From UBA6183 sp041302975 (lineage in GTDB: Bacteria > Bacteroidota > Bacteroidia > UKL13-3), in NCBI GenBank assembly GCA_041302975.1, contig JBFYQC010000067.1:1-20030 (forward strand): a stretch of DNA of 20,030 bases, read 5' to 3'. Shown piece by piece: positions 1-8,313 of the stretch (its first letter is position 1; the number at the start of each line of letters is the position of its first letter). Position numbers and translations under genes: made by a program. The notes below the pieces were generated by a model that saw nothing but the letters and a program-made list of their open reading frames with translations, made no database searches and was not told where the DNA came from.

Positions 1-1511
1 AAACCTTGGTTTACGTCACCAATTTTTCCAACATCCTCACCAAAAGCAAATACACGTGAATCGCGGGTTATGGCTAAATCGAAAAACGCTTGCATTACTT
101 CACGTCCATCCACCACTTTACTGTCATCGCTAAAAACAGGTTTTACTTCAGTTACCTTTAAGGCAGCTTCGGCACTTTCACTAAATAGGTAGCTATTGTA
201 TCTATCTGCATTTATTTCTTTAAAATTAACTTTGAATTGTATCAGTGCATTACGTTCGCTCGAATCATTTCCATAGGTTATACGTAAAGCTTTATTTATA
301 GCAACACCAATATCTTTACGGATAGGTTCGCCAATACTCAATAACTCGTTAGCAATATTTGCAATTTCGTTTTTACCCGATGTACTTGCTAGTTGTTCTA
401 ATAAAGCAACACATTGTTTTACTTCATTTTTTATTGGCGATAAGTAGGCTTCCCATGCTGCTTTTTTAGCATTGTTGACATGCGATTTTGCTTCAATCTC
501 TATTGCCTCAATTTCTTCGTTTGTGGCTATACTGTTATCAATAATAAATTCACGAAATTTCTCTACACAATCAAACTGTTGCTCCCAATCTAAACGCTCT
601 TTACTTTTGTAACGCTCATGCGAACCCGAAGTAGAGTGACCTTGAGGTTGTGTTAATTCTGTAACGTGAACCAAAACAGGCACGTGTTCTTCGCGGGCGA
701 TTTTACTTGCTTTTTCGTAGGCAGCAACCAACTCGGCATAATTCCAGCCTTTGGCCACAATGATTTCGAATCCATTACCTTTATCATCACGTTGAAAACC
801 TTTTAAAATTTCAGAGATATTCTCTTTTGTGGTTTGATATTTTGCAGGAACTGAAATTCCGTAACCATCATCCCAAACAGAAATTACCATTGGTATTTGC
901 AATACACCTGCTGCGTTTATAGCTTCAAAAAAGTGACCTTCGCTTGAAGATGCGTTGCCAATGGTACCCCAAGCCACTTCATTTCCGTTATCACTAAATA
1001 AGTTTTCGCCAATAATAGCTGCATTTTGACGGTAGTATTTACTGGCATGAGCCAAACCCACTAAACGCAGCATTTGTCCGGCAGTTGGCGAAATATCACT
1101 TGATGAGTTTTTTTGATTTTTTAACGCCTTCCAAGTTCCGTCATCATTTAAACTGCGTGTGCCAAAGTGACCATTCATCATACGTCCAGCACTTGCCGGT
1201 TCGGCTTCCACATCTGTATGAGCATACAATTGGGCAAAAAATTCCTGAACAGAATGTTGACCTATTGCCATCATAAAAGTTTGGTCGCGGTAATATCCAC
1301 TACGAAAATCTCCATCTTTAAAAGCCTTAGCCATAGCTAATTGTGGCAATTCTTTGCCATCACCAAAAATACCAAACTTGGCTTTTCCAGTAAGCACCTC
1401 TTTACGACCCAACAAACTTGCCTGACGACTGCGGTAGGCTATTACATAATCATTTATAACTGAAGCTTTAAACTCTTCTGCGTTAAATTTTGCTTGGTTT
1501 GATTTTCCCAT
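1..1511 (-). CDS. 2-oxoacid dehydrogenase E1, fused alpha/beta subunits (5' part, truncated by window edge)
   Basis: This is the thiamine-diphosphate E1 component of a 2-oxoacid dehydrogenase complex, probably of the branched-chain 2-oxoacid or pyruvate type, in which alpha and beta subunits form one chain. The 503 visible residues begin MGKSNQAKFN and run off the left edge. The E1-alpha part covers about residues 20-370. It contains the cofactor region GNASSSEGHFFEAINAAGV (185-203), then SVWDDGYGIS (211-220) and the HSTSGSHERY segment (292-301) of the phosphorylation-loop region. The beta domain starts near 466 with VVDGREVMQAFFDLA and reaches FGEDVG (490-495), whose Glu contacts the cofactor in this family. 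Similar fused proteins are usually around 800 residues, so roughly 300 are missing. The ATG at 1511 follows a perfect promoter after a leader of about 16 nt. Family assignment is firm; the exact substrate is not readable here. Confidence 0.93.
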   Translation of the reverse strand, partial: MGKSNQAKFNAEEFKASVINDYVIAYRSRQASLLGRKEVLTGKAKFGIFGDGKELPQLAMAKAFKDGDFRSGYYRDQTFMMAIGQHSVQEFFAQLYAHTDVEAEPASAGRMMNGHFGTRSLNDDGTWKALKNQKNSSSDISPTAGQMLRLVGLAHASKYYRQNAAIIGENLFSDNGNEVAWGTIGNASSSEGHFFEAINAAGVLQIPMVISVWDDGYGISVPAKYQTTKENISEILKGFQRDDKGNGFEIIVAKGWNYAELVAAYEKASKIAREEHVPVLVHVTELTQPQGHSTSGSHERYKSKERLDWEQQFDCVEKFREFIIDNSIATNEEIEAIEIEAKSHVNNAKKAAWEAYLSPIKNEVKQCVALLEQLASTSGKNEIANIANELLSIGEPIRKDIGVAINKALRITYGNDSSERNALIQFKVNFKEINADRYNSYLFSESAEAALKVTEVKPVFSDDSKVVDGREVMQAFFDLAITRDSRVFAFGEDVGKIGDVNQG

Positions 1512-1533
1512 ACGGTTACATGCAATAAGTGGC

Positions 1534-1564
1534 CAAATATATAACCATTGAATGAGCCTACAAA
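1534..1564 (-). promoter_or_regulatory. Bacteroidota-type promoter of the E1 gene
   Basis: On the minus strand there is a -33 TTTG (1561-1564), a 19-nt spacer and a -7 TATATTTG (1534-1541), an exact match to TAnnTTTG. The expected transcript start lies near 1527, about 16 nt before the ATG at 1511. Confidence 0.75.
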
Positions 1565-1617
1565 ATGACTTTAATAACTCGCCATTTTAGTGTTAAGTTT
1601 ATTTTAAGGGTAAAAGG

Positions 1618-1648
1618 TTTGCATTTACAAATAGCTTGTGTAAATTCG
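1618..1648 (+). promoter_or_regulatory. Probable promoter of the DUF1573 pair
   Basis: TTTG (1618-1621), a 19-nt spacer and TAAATTCG (1641-1648), one base away from TAnnTTTG. It would give a leader of about 65 nt for the gene starting at 1722. It is divergent from the E1 promoter. Confidence 0.5.
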
Positions 1649-1721
1649 AGGTTCCATTTCGAGTGCTTCTCTTTTTGGAACAGTTTTTGAAATATTAAAA
1701 AGTAAAAACAAATAATACAAC

Positions 1722-2162
1722 ATGAAAAAACTAATAATTACCGCATTTGTAGCCGTTAGCGCTGCATTGGTTTCAAATTCTCAAACCGTTGCTCCACAAA
1801 AGCCGGTTGACAAAAATGTTCCTGTAATCACATTTGAAAAAGAAACTCACGACTTTGGTGTAATCCCTCAAAGTGTACCCGCCACATATACATTTGTGGT
1901 AACAAACACAGGCAAATCAGATTTAATTATTTTTAACGCTGCGGCAAGTTGCGGTTGTACTACTCCTGAATTTACAAAAGAAAAAATCGCACCTGGTAAA
2001 AAAGGTTTCATCAAAGCAACATACAATGCTGCAAGCCCTGGTCCTTTCATGAAAACAGTTACTGTTACTTCAAATGCAAGTCGCGATATGGTGACATTGA
2101 CGCTAAAAGGTGACGTTAAGGGTGGTGCAGCTCCTGCAGCAACCCCTGCTCCAGCTAACTAA
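1722..2162 (+). CDS. Secreted DUF1573 protein, copy 1
   Basis: Small exported protein of the DUF1573 family, an immunoglobulin-like fold common in Bacteroidota and of unknown molecular role. Residues 1-21 are a signal peptide (MKKLIITAFVAVSAAL..., probable cleavage after NSQ). The domain covers about 36-130, with ETHDFGVI (41-48), the FVVTNTGKSDL strand and the family signature SCGCTTPE (76-83). The tail is rich in Ala and Pro and ends at residue 146. The start region is A-rich without a Shine-Dalgarno sequence, as is normal for the phylum. A paralogue follows after 59 nt in the same direction, so the two probably share a promoter. Family call is firm. Function is not known; roles in the periplasm or in attachment to the envelope would be guesswork. 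Confidence 0.9.
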   Translation: MKKLIITAFVAVSAALVSNSQTVAPQKPVDKNVPVITFEKETHDFGVIPQSVPATYTFVVTNTGKSDLIIFNAAASCGCTTPEFTKEKIAPGKKGFIKATYNAASPGPFMKTVTVTSNASRDMVTLTLKGDVKGGAAPAATPAPAN

Positions 2163-2183
2163 TTAAACTTAAAACTTAACTTA

Positions 2184-2215
2184 AACCTGCAGGTATTCTA
2201 CCTGCAGGTTATTTT
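2184..2215 (+). terminator. Perfect 12-bp hairpin between the two DUF1573 genes (terminator, attenuator or leader structure)
   Basis: Arms 2184-2195 and 2199-2210 are perfectly complementary with a 3-nt loop (TTC). Each arm contains the palindrome ACCTGCAGGT. The following ATTTTAT is a poor T-tract, and the next ATG is only 11 nt beyond the stem, so the structure may act on the second gene rather than simply end transcription. Confidence 0.6.
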
Positions 2216-2221
2216 ATATAT

Positions 2222-2647
2222 ATGAAAAAAATATTCGCAATGTTAGTGGTATTGTTTATTGCTTTGGGAGTAAATGCCCAAACCAGTGCAAACGATACTA
2301 TGCCGGTTATTAAATTTGAAAAAATTGAACATAATTTCGGCAAAATAAAAGAAGGGACATTAGCCACCTACTCGTTTTTATTTGAAAATACAGGTAAAAC
2401 ACCATTAATTTTAAGCACAGTGCAAGCTAGTTGTGGTTGTACCACTCCTGAGTGGCCAAAAGAACCGATAATGCCAGGCAAAAAGGCTACCATTAAAGCT
2501 GCATACAACTCTTATGGTCGTCCTGGGGCATTTCATAAGGTTATAACGGTTAAGTCTAATGCCGGAGCAGATATTATTTTAAGTATAAAAGGTGAAGTTT
2601 TAGTTAACACACCAGAACCAATTTCTCCAGTTAGAAATAACAACTAA
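2222..2647 (+). CDS. Secreted DUF1573 protein, copy 2
   Basis: Paralogue of the preceding gene, 141 residues. It has a signal peptide with likely cleavage after VNAQ (residue 20), the EHNFGKIKEGTLATYSFLF segment (about 36-54) and the signature SCGCTTPEW (70-78), followed by PGKKATIKAAYNS (85-97) and a SIKGEV end strand (121-126). The Ala/Pro-rich tail of copy 1 is replaced by a short NTPEPISPVRNNN end. Tandem duplication is the simplest origin; divergence between the copies is substantial, so the duplication is not recent. No clear promoter lies in the 59-nt gap, and the strong hairpin there ends 11 nt before this ATG, which could set the ratio of the two products. A good terminator follows at 2675-2710. 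The biochemical role is unknown. Confidence 0.9.
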   Translation: MKKIFAMLVVLFIALGVNAQTSANDTMPVIKFEKIEHNFGKIKEGTLATYSFLFENTGKTPLILSTVQASCGCTTPEWPKEPIMPGKKATIKAAYNSYGRPGAFHKVITVKSNAGADIILSIKGEVLVNTPEPISPVRNNN

Positions 2648-2674
2648 GTGTAAAAAAAGACAATTATCATACAC

Positions 2675-2710
2675 AAACGCCTCGCACATTTTTGCGGGGC
2701 GTTTTGTTTT
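2675..2710 (+). terminator. Rho-independent terminator of the DUF1573 operon
   Basis: The 12-bp stem AAACGCCTCGCA / TGCGGGGCGTTT (2675-2686 with 2693-2704) contains one G-U pair and a 6-nt loop, and is followed by TGTTTT. Its T-tract also supplies the -33 TTTG of the next promoter. Confidence 0.85.
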
Positions 2711-2732
2711 ATGTATTAGAGTATTACTTTTG
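2703..2732 (+). promoter_or_regulatory. Promoter of the alanine dehydrogenase gene, overlapping the upstream terminator
   Basis: TTTG (2703-2706), an 18-nt spacer and TACTTTTG (2725-2732), an exact TAnnTTTG match. The start of transcription should be near 2739, giving a leader of about 20 nt. Confidence 0.75.
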
Positions 2733-2758
2733 CTCACCTTTTAAAAAAACATATTATT

Positions 2759-3874
2759 ATGATTATAGGAGTTCCTAAAGAAATTAAGAACAACGAAAAT
2801 CGCGTAGGTTTAACACCTGCAGGCGTTTCGGCATTGGTAAAAGCAGGTCACCAATTATTTGTTCAGACTACTGCAGGCAATGGCAGTGGTATTAAAGATG
2901 AAGAATACGTAACAGCAGGTGCTACCATCTTACCAACTATTGAAGATGTGTATGCAAAGTCTGAAATGATCATAAAAGTAAAAGAACCAATTGAACAAGA
3001 ATATCCTTTAATCAAGGAAGGTCAGTTGTTGTTTACTTATTTCCATTTTGCTTCGCACGAGCCTTTAACAACTGCAATGATTAAAAGTAAAGCAGTTTGT
3101 GTGGCATACGAAACAGTAGAAAAAACAGACCGCAGCTTGCCATTATTGACTCCAATGAGTGAAGTTGCAGGCCGTATGAGTATACAAGAAGGTGCCAAAT
3201 ATCTTGAGAAACCAATGGGTGGACGTGGTATTTTGTTAGGTGGCGTTCCAGGTGTTCGTCCTGCATCAGTATTGGTACTTGGTGGTGGTATTGTGGGAAC
3301 ACAAGCTGCTAAAATGGCTGCGGGTTTAGGTGCTGATGTTACTTTAATGGATATTTCTTTACCACGTTTACGTCAGCTAGATGATCTTTTACCGGCTAAC
3401 GTTAAAACTGTTTACTCTAACGAGTACAACATTCGCGAAGCCATTAAAACTTCTGATTTAATTGTTGGTGCAGTATTAATTCCGGGTGCAAAAGCACCTT
3501 CGTTAATAACCAGAGACATGTTAAATACCATGCGTCCGGGTACGGTTATGGTTGACGTGGCTATTGATCAAGGTGGTTGTTTTGAAACTTCAAAAGCTAC
3601 CACTCACCAAGATCCTATTTATGTAGTTGATAATGTAATTCACTACTGCGTAGCTAACATGCCTGGTGCAGTTCCTTATACATCAACATTGGCATTAACT
3701 AACGCAACCTTACCATATGCTTTACAATTAGCAAACAAAGGCTGGAAGAAAGCTTGTGCCGATAATAAAGAGTTAGAGTTAGGCTTAAACGTTGTAGATG
3801 GTAAAGTAGTATATAAAGGTGTTGCTGATGCCTTTAACCTACCATTCGTAGATGTTAAAGAAGTTTTAAACTAA
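2759..3874 (+). CDS. ald: Alanine dehydrogenase
   Basis: NAD-dependent L-alanine dehydrogenase (EC 1.4.1.1). It interconverts L-alanine and pyruvate plus ammonium in the cytoplasm, linking amino-acid breakdown or ammonium assimilation to central metabolism. The 371 residues match the family's usual length. Family catalytic and substrate residues fall in their standard positions: Arg15 in EIKNNENR, Lys75 in KVKEP, His96 in TYFHFASHE and Asp270 in DVAIDQGG. The nucleotide-binding loop is LGGGIVGT (174-181), with Asp198 (LMDIS) at the end of the second Rossmann strand. CVANMPGAVPYTST (297-310) is also typical. The start is MIIGVPKEIK, the canonical N-terminus. The gene is monocistronic: promoter at 2703-2732 and strong terminator at 3895-3931. 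Nothing is missing or unusual. Confidence 0.98.
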   Translation: MIIGVPKEIKNNENRVGLTPAGVSALVKAGHQLFVQTTAGNGSGIKDEEYVTAGATILPTIEDVYAKSEMIIKVKEPIEQEYPLIKEGQLLFTYFHFASHEPLTTAMIKSKAVCVAYETVEKTDRSLPLLTPMSEVAGRMSIQEGAKYLEKPMGGRGILLGGVPGVRPASVLVLGGGIVGTQAAKMAAGLGADVTLMDISLPRLRQLDDLLPANVKTVYSNEYNIREAIKTSDLIVGAVLIPGAKAPSLITRDMLNTMRPGTVMVDVAIDQGGCFETSKATTHQDPIYVVDNVIHYCVANMPGAVPYTSTLALTNATLPYALQLANKGWKKACADNKELELGLNVVDGKVVYKGVADAFNLPFVDVKEVLN

Positions 3875-3894
3875 GTTTAGTTAACCTACATAAC

Positions 3895-3937
3895 AAAAAA
3901 GCGACCTTGATTAACTTAAGGTCGCTTTTTTATTTTT
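3895..3937. terminator. Bidirectional terminator between ald and the convergent gene
   Basis: A 14-bp stem (3895-3908 with 3918-3931) has core GCGACCTT / AAGGTCGC, a 9-nt loop, an A-run before it and a T-run after it. It can therefore end transcription from both ald (+) and the convergent gene ending at 3946 (-). Confidence 0.85.
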
Positions 3938-3945
3938 ACCGTTCA

Positions 3946-4872
3946 TTATCTATTAAAATAAGCAAGCCAAATGTCATGTTCGTTTTCTATTATGTTTAGA
4001 TCAATACGTAACGCATCACTCACTGGATCGAATTTATTAAGTGGATGGGTGTAGTCTTCGAAAGCAAGCTGACGAACAATTTTTCCATGATAATTATGAA
4101 GAAAAAAGTGGTCGTCTAAGTTATTTACTTCAATGTTTTTGATGTTAATGTGTAATTTGTTGGCAAACAAGTTTTTTCTGATGTCGTCCACTATAATCCA
4201 GTATAAATCTATCGTATCATTGCTTTTATTAACTGCAACCGGACAAACAGCTATCGGATAATACTCAAGCACCAAACGTTCTTTATCTATAATCCAATCT
4301 TCCATGGTTTTAAATGCAATGATGTTAAGCTGTGATGTATCTGTGGTTATAAAATCCTGTTCACCATAACAGCTATCGTTAGCGTAAGCTTTAACACTGT
4401 GGCTAATTACTGCATTTTGCAAGAGGTTATACAGGTCATTGTTATCAAACAAAACACGATTAAATGTCGGCTCAATTAAACGCCAAATTCTTCCTGCTGC
4501 CAAAACACTGTCTGCCGTAAACCTAAAATGCTTGTAAAGCCCATCGCTATCACGCTTCAGTTTGTAATCAGATGTTGGGTTTTTACCTTTCGATTCCACA
4601 ACGGTAAACTCAAAAGGAGAACTGTAATTACGCGCTATAATCAAGTTTCCTTTCTCATCCCACACTTTCCAATTTCCGCTGCGGTAGTTGTTTTTAAAAT
4701 AACCTTCCGATTTTTTCTTTCCGCTGCGATAATACGAACGGTACTTTCCATTAAACTTACAATCGCTGGTTTGATATCTGCTGTAGTAGTATATGGTGTT
4801 GTACCAATGCTTTCCTTTATCTGTGAAAGAAAAAAGCATTAACACCATTATTAAAAAAACAATGTATTTCAT
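3946..4872 (-). CDS. Unrecognised exported protein with a MORN-like stretch
   Basis: I do not recognise this 308-residue protein. The start is the ATG at 4872 (MKYIVFLIMVLMLFSF). A TTG two codons upstream would add only two residues and is not needed. The first 17 or so residues form a hydrophobic signal or anchor without a lipobox Cys. Residues about 38-82 (NGKYRSYYRSGKKKSEGYFK, then GNWKVWDEKGNLI) resemble the MORN/YwqK-type repeat, in which G-x-W/Y strands recur roughly every 20 residues. The remainder is rich in Asp, Asn and aromatic residues and has no motif I can name. A weak promoter-like AAGATTTG lies at 4876-4883 (-), with no convincing -33. The gene ends on the bidirectional terminator shared with ald. 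Periplasmic or envelope location is an inference from the N-terminus. Confidence 0.75.
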   Translation of the reverse strand: MKYIVFLIMVLMLFSFTDKGKHWYNTIYYYSRYQTSDCKFNGKYRSYYRSGKKKSEGYFKNNYRSGNWKVWDEKGNLIIARNYSSPFEFTVVESKGKNPTSDYKLKRDSDGLYKHFRFTADSVLAAGRIWRLIEPTFNRVLFDNNDLYNLLQNAVISHSVKAYANDSCYGEQDFITTDTSQLNIIAFKTMEDWIIDKERLVLEYYPIAVCPVAVNKSNDTIDLYWIIVDDIRKNLFANKLHINIKNIEVNNLDDHFFLHNYHGKIVRQLAFEDYTHPLNKFDPVSDALRIDLNIIENEHDIWLAYFNR

Positions 4873-4976
4873 AAACAAATCTTAATCAAACAATTTAGGA
4901 TAAACAATTAATTAAACAAGTATTGTCCAAATGAATTGTATTTTGGTTAGTCAAGCTAAATTTAACATCTTGCGGC

Positions 4977-6311
4977 ATGCATTTTTTGAAACAAACAAGC
5001 CTATTATTTTTATTATGGGAGTTGATGAGTACCGTAACCTTTGCTCAAAACAAAGCCTCTGAAATTACCCAAAACGTACTAACCTATTTTAAAAACCAAC
5101 AGTTTGATAAGGTTTACAACATGCAAGATGCTACCATGAAAAGATATATGGATGCTGACCGATTGGACATGACTTGGAATGGGTTAATTGAAAATTACGA
5201 TTCGCTTCAACACATCAACGAAACAGTTGTTAATCAAAAAGATTCTTTTAGTATTACAGAAACTAAAATTGATTTCGCAAAAAAGAGTTTCTTGTTCAAA
5301 CTTACCATCAATAATAATAATGGCGAATTATCTGGGATGTATTTTTTAAATACTAAACTTAAATATACTCCGCCAGAATACATTAATACACTTAATTTTA
5401 TTGAAATAAAATTTGCTGTTCCTACAAAAGGTGTAAGTAGTGAAGGTGTTTTAAGTTTACCCAAAGGCAAGGTAAATGTGCCATTGGTAATTATTGTTGG
5501 CGGTAGTGGTGGAACTGACAAAGACGGTACAGTTGGACCCAATAAACCCTACACCGACATTGCTTGGGCACTGGCAGCGCAAGGAGTTGCCGTGTATCGG
5601 TATGATAAGAGAACAGCCAATCCAGAAAATTTAAAAGGCATTAAAAATCTGAGTGATTTTTTATTGTACCAAGAGTATGTGGAAGATGTAAAAAACATTT
5701 TAGCGCATTTCTCTGCAGACAAACGCATCAACCCTAAACAAATATTTGTTGCAGGCCACAGCCAAGGCGGTTTTATGTTGCCCTATTTTATTCAGGCATG
5801 CCCTAAAATTAAAGGCGTAATCAGTTTGGCCGGTAACTATGGTAATGTAATTGATTTAATGGCTTATCAGTTCGAGTACTTGAAACAGTTTTTGCCTGAT
5901 AGTGCATCAACACAGGCTTATGATGTATTGATTAAAAAGGCTGAATATATGAAACGAAATGTATTATCGACCCAAATTAATAAAGACTCAATGATACCTG
6001 GTTTAACCATGCCTTATGTAAAAGATATGATGGCCAACGGACCTGAAAAATTACATGCTGTTTTGTATAAAAAACCCGCTTTATTTATTCAAGGTGAAAG
6101 AGATTATCAAGTGCCTATGAGTGAATTTGAACTATGGAAAAAAGCCATGCAAAAAAGTTGTTGCGCAACATTTATATCGTATCCAAAACTTAACCATTTG
6201 CTATTGGAAGGTGAAGGTATTTCCAAACCAACAGAATATAACAAACCAAACAATGTACCCGAATATGTAGCAAACGAAATTGCTGTATGGGTTAAACAGC
6301 AAAACAAATAA
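4977..6311 (+). CDS. Secreted alpha/beta hydrolase with N-terminal NTF2/DUF3887-like domain
   Basis: A predicted periplasmic serine hydrolase of the alpha/beta-hydrolase fold, 444 residues. The signal peptide ends near TFAQ (residue 24). Residues about 25-135 form a small alpha+beta region resembling DUF3887/NTF2-like domains, often found ahead of such hydrolases. The hydrolase domain follows from about 143. It has the oxyanion-hole loop VGGSGGTDKDG (174-184), the nucleophile elbow AGHSQGG (259-265, Ser262), the acid loop IQGERDYQVP (371-380, Asp376) and the catalytic His in KLNHLLLEGEG (404-414, His407). All three members of the triad are present, so it should be active; the ester, amide or peptide substrate cannot be read from sequence. 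The start codon follows a weak TTG-N18-TAAATTTA element. The stop lies 2 nt from the stop of the convergent OmpA-family gene, with no terminator between them. Confidence 0.88.
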   Translation: MHFLKQTSLLFLLWELMSTVTFAQNKASEITQNVLTYFKNQQFDKVYNMQDATMKRYMDADRLDMTWNGLIENYDSLQHINETVVNQKDSFSITETKIDFAKKSFLFKLTINNNNGELSGMYFLNTKLKYTPPEYINTLNFIEIKFAVPTKGVSSEGVLSLPKGKVNVPLVIIVGGSGGTDKDGTVGPNKPYTDIAWALAAQGVAVYRYDKRTANPENLKGIKNLSDFLLYQEYVEDVKNILAHFSADKRINPKQIFVAGHSQGGFMLPYFIQACPKIKGVISLAGNYGNVIDLMAYQFEYLKQFLPDSASTQAYDVLIKKAEYMKRNVLSTQINKDSMIPGLTMPYVKDMMANGPEKLHAVLYKKPALFIQGERDYQVPMSEFELWKKAMQKSCCATFISYPKLNHLLLEGEGISKPTEYNKPNNVPEYVANEIAVWVKQQNK

Positions 6312-6313
6312 TG

Positions 6314-8251
6314 CTACTTGCCTTTATAATCTGTGCTTAACACCCTAAACGTTGTTCTTCTGTTTTCCTGATGTTGTTCCTCACTACAATCAACACCATC
6401 GGCACAATCGTTTATTAATTTACTTTCGCCATAACCAACGGCTGTTAAACGGGCTTTTGTAATTCCCTTTTTAAGTAAATAATCAACGCAACTTTGCGCA
6501 CGTTTTTGACTTAATTTAAGATTATAATTTTCGTCTGAGCGACTATCCGTATGAGAAGCCAACTCAATAGTAATCGTTGGATTATTGTTTAAAATCAACA
6601 CCAAAGAATCCAATACACGTGCCGCTTCGGGCCTAATATCTGCTTTATCTAAATCATAATAAATCCCTTGTAAAGTAAACTCTACCCCCTCGTCAGGTAT
6701 TGGATTTAAGTATAAAGTTAATTCTATTGTTGTATCAGCTTTAATATTATGAGATGAAACAGCTAGTATTCTACTCTTAAAAAACTTCTCTTTTACGGCA
6801 CTTAATTCTATATTTTGATTCAAGGCCAATTCGCTCACAAAATTACCCTTACCATCTGTTTTAACTTTTTGTGCAGGCATGCTTGATATTACTGCAGATA
6901 CCTCGGCATTAGCCAAAGGTGTATTATCCTCTTGATTGATTACTTTACCTTTTACTAAAAAAATAAATGGTTTAACATTGATGCTGTATATGTCATCATC
7001 CCCCACACCTCCCTCGCGGTTACTGGTGTAATACGCAAATGGTTTTGAGAGGTCGGTTTGATTGCCGCCAAACGTAATTCCAAAATCATCGGCACCACTG
7101 TTTATAGGGCTTCTAAGATTAACAGCTTTGGTAAATCCACCCACCGAATCTTTGGTATAAAACAAATCTAAACCGCCCATACCAAAATGGCCTTTACTGG
7201 CAAAATATATTTTCCCATCGGGGTTAATAGCAGGGAACATATCGTCTTCTGTGGTATTTACATTTGAACCTAAATTTACAGGTACTCCCCATTTACCTGT
7301 TACGGGATTATGGTTAATGTAATAAATATCTTTTTCACCCAAGCTTCCTGGCATGTTGCTAGCAAAATACAACCGTTTCAAATCGGCAGTAAAAGCAGGA
7401 TGACCTACACTAAAACTATCACTGCAAAAAGGTAATACTTGTGGCGCGCTCCATTGGTTATTTTGTTTGTAGCTTACATAAATTTTGCAATTTAAACCTT
7501 TGCCATCTGTACCATTACATTGTGTAAAATACATGATTGAATTGGTGCTATCTACCCATGCCACTCCTTCGTTGTAGTTACTATTAATTAGTCCGTTAGG
7601 TTTTACAACAGATCCAAACGAGTTACCATTTACATTCGACTCAAAAATATCAGCACATTTTTGTCCGGTCCATTCAAAAATGATATTACCGGTAGCCTCG
7701 GTTCTTGAAGAACTCCATGTTATTTTACCATCAGATAAAAAAGGAGCGTAATCGCTAAATTCAGTGTTTAACAATTTAACATTCTCTACGGAAAATTTTT
7801 GTGGATTTAATTTCCATTCACCTGCAACCTTACAAGCCTCAATCTCTCTTAAAGCAGCTGCATCTCCAGGCATTTCAAATAAATAATCATTAAACTGACG
7901 AGCAGCATCACTATATCGTTCATAGTTTTTTAATAATAAACCATACGAGTACAAAATTTTAGGATCAGGGTATTTTGTATTTACCAATTTTTCGTACCAC
8001 TCAAACGCTTGTTTAAAGTTATTGCTTAATCTGTAACTCTCGGCTATTTTAAAATTGATGGTTGCTTGTTGTTCTTCATCTTTTACTTTACTATATATTT
8101 TTTTGTAAAGTGTTGCTGCCGAGTTATACTTTTTACTCAAAAAAAACACATCAGCCTTTTGTATCTCAATATCAGTAGGAGTTACAGTGGTTGTTTGTGC
8201 GAAAACACTTGTAAAAAAACAACATAAAAACAAAAGGATTAATACTCGCAT
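6314..8251 (-). CDS. OmpA-family protein with TPR, beta-propeller and regulatory-like domains (PorE-like), copy A
   Basis: Envelope protein of 645 residues built like PorE of the type IX secretion system. Order: signal peptide 1-19 (cleavage near VFAQ), TPR-like helices about 25-145, a PD40/WD40-like beta-propeller about 165-425 (repeats such as LYFASNMPGSLGEKDIYY 294-311 and IYFASKGHFGMGGLDLFY 348-365), a carboxypeptidase-regulatory-like domain about 430-515 (VKGKVINQEDNTPLANAEV), and an OmpA C-terminal peptidoglycan-binding domain about 526-641. The last has ASHTDSRSDENYN (565-577), LSQKRA (580-585) and ENRRTTFRV (629-637). The first Cys pair (10-11) is inside the hydrophobic core, so a lipoprotein is unlikely. 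It is a paralogue of the next upstream gene. A -7 TAGCTTTG (8259-8266) lies almost on the ATG, suggesting a very short leader. A direct role in type IX secretion is an inference. Confidence 0.9.
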   Translation of the reverse strand: MRVLILLFLCCFFTSVFAQTTTVTPTDIEIQKADVFFLSKKYNSAATLYKKIYSKVKDEEQQATINFKIAESYRLSNNFKQAFEWYEKLVNTKYPDPKILYSYGLLLKNYERYSDAARQFNDYLFEMPGDAAALREIEACKVAGEWKLNPQKFSVENVKLLNTEFSDYAPFLSDGKITWSSSRTEATGNIIFEWTGQKCADIFESNVNGNSFGSVVKPNGLINSNYNEGVAWVDSTNSIMYFTQCNGTDGKGLNCKIYVSYKQNNQWSAPQVLPFCSDSFSVGHPAFTADLKRLYFASNMPGSLGEKDIYYINHNPVTGKWGVPVNLGSNVNTTEDDMFPAINPDGKIYFASKGHFGMGGLDLFYTKDSVGGFTKAVNLRSPINSGADDFGITFGGNQTDLSKPFAYYTSNREGGVGDDDIYSINVKPFIFLVKGKVINQEDNTPLANAEVSAVISSMPAQKVKTDGKGNFVSELALNQNIELSAVKEKFFKSRILAVSSHNIKADTTIELTLYLNPIPDEGVEFTLQGIYYDLDKADIRPEAARVLDSLVLILNNNPTITIELASHTDSRSDENYNLKLSQKRAQSCVDYLLKKGITKARLTAVGYGESKLINDCADGVDCSEEQHQENRRTTFRVLSTDYKGK

Positions 8252-8258
8252 ATACCTT

Positions 8259-8266
8259 CAAAGCTA
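8259..8266 (-). promoter_or_regulatory. -7 element of OmpA-family copy A
   Basis: TAGCTTTG on the minus strand matches TAnnTTTG exactly and ends 8 nt before the ATG at 8251. No good -33 TTTG is seen at 18-20 nt, so this is a half-supported promoter that would yield a nearly leaderless mRNA. Confidence 0.4.
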
Positions 8267-8313
8267 ATAGAAAAACACGTAAAAATGTAACGTAAACGTA
8301 TTACTATTATTAT

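Noticed and set aside
1868..2050. Antisense open frames within DUF1573, ald, OmpA, glnN and hydrolase genes
   Set aside because: They are shadows of well-supported genes with no motifs, promoters or plausible starts of their own.
4873..4878. TTG start two codons upstream for the MORN-like protein
   Set aside because: The ATG at 4872 begins a normal signal-like N-terminus, and the TTG adds nothing.
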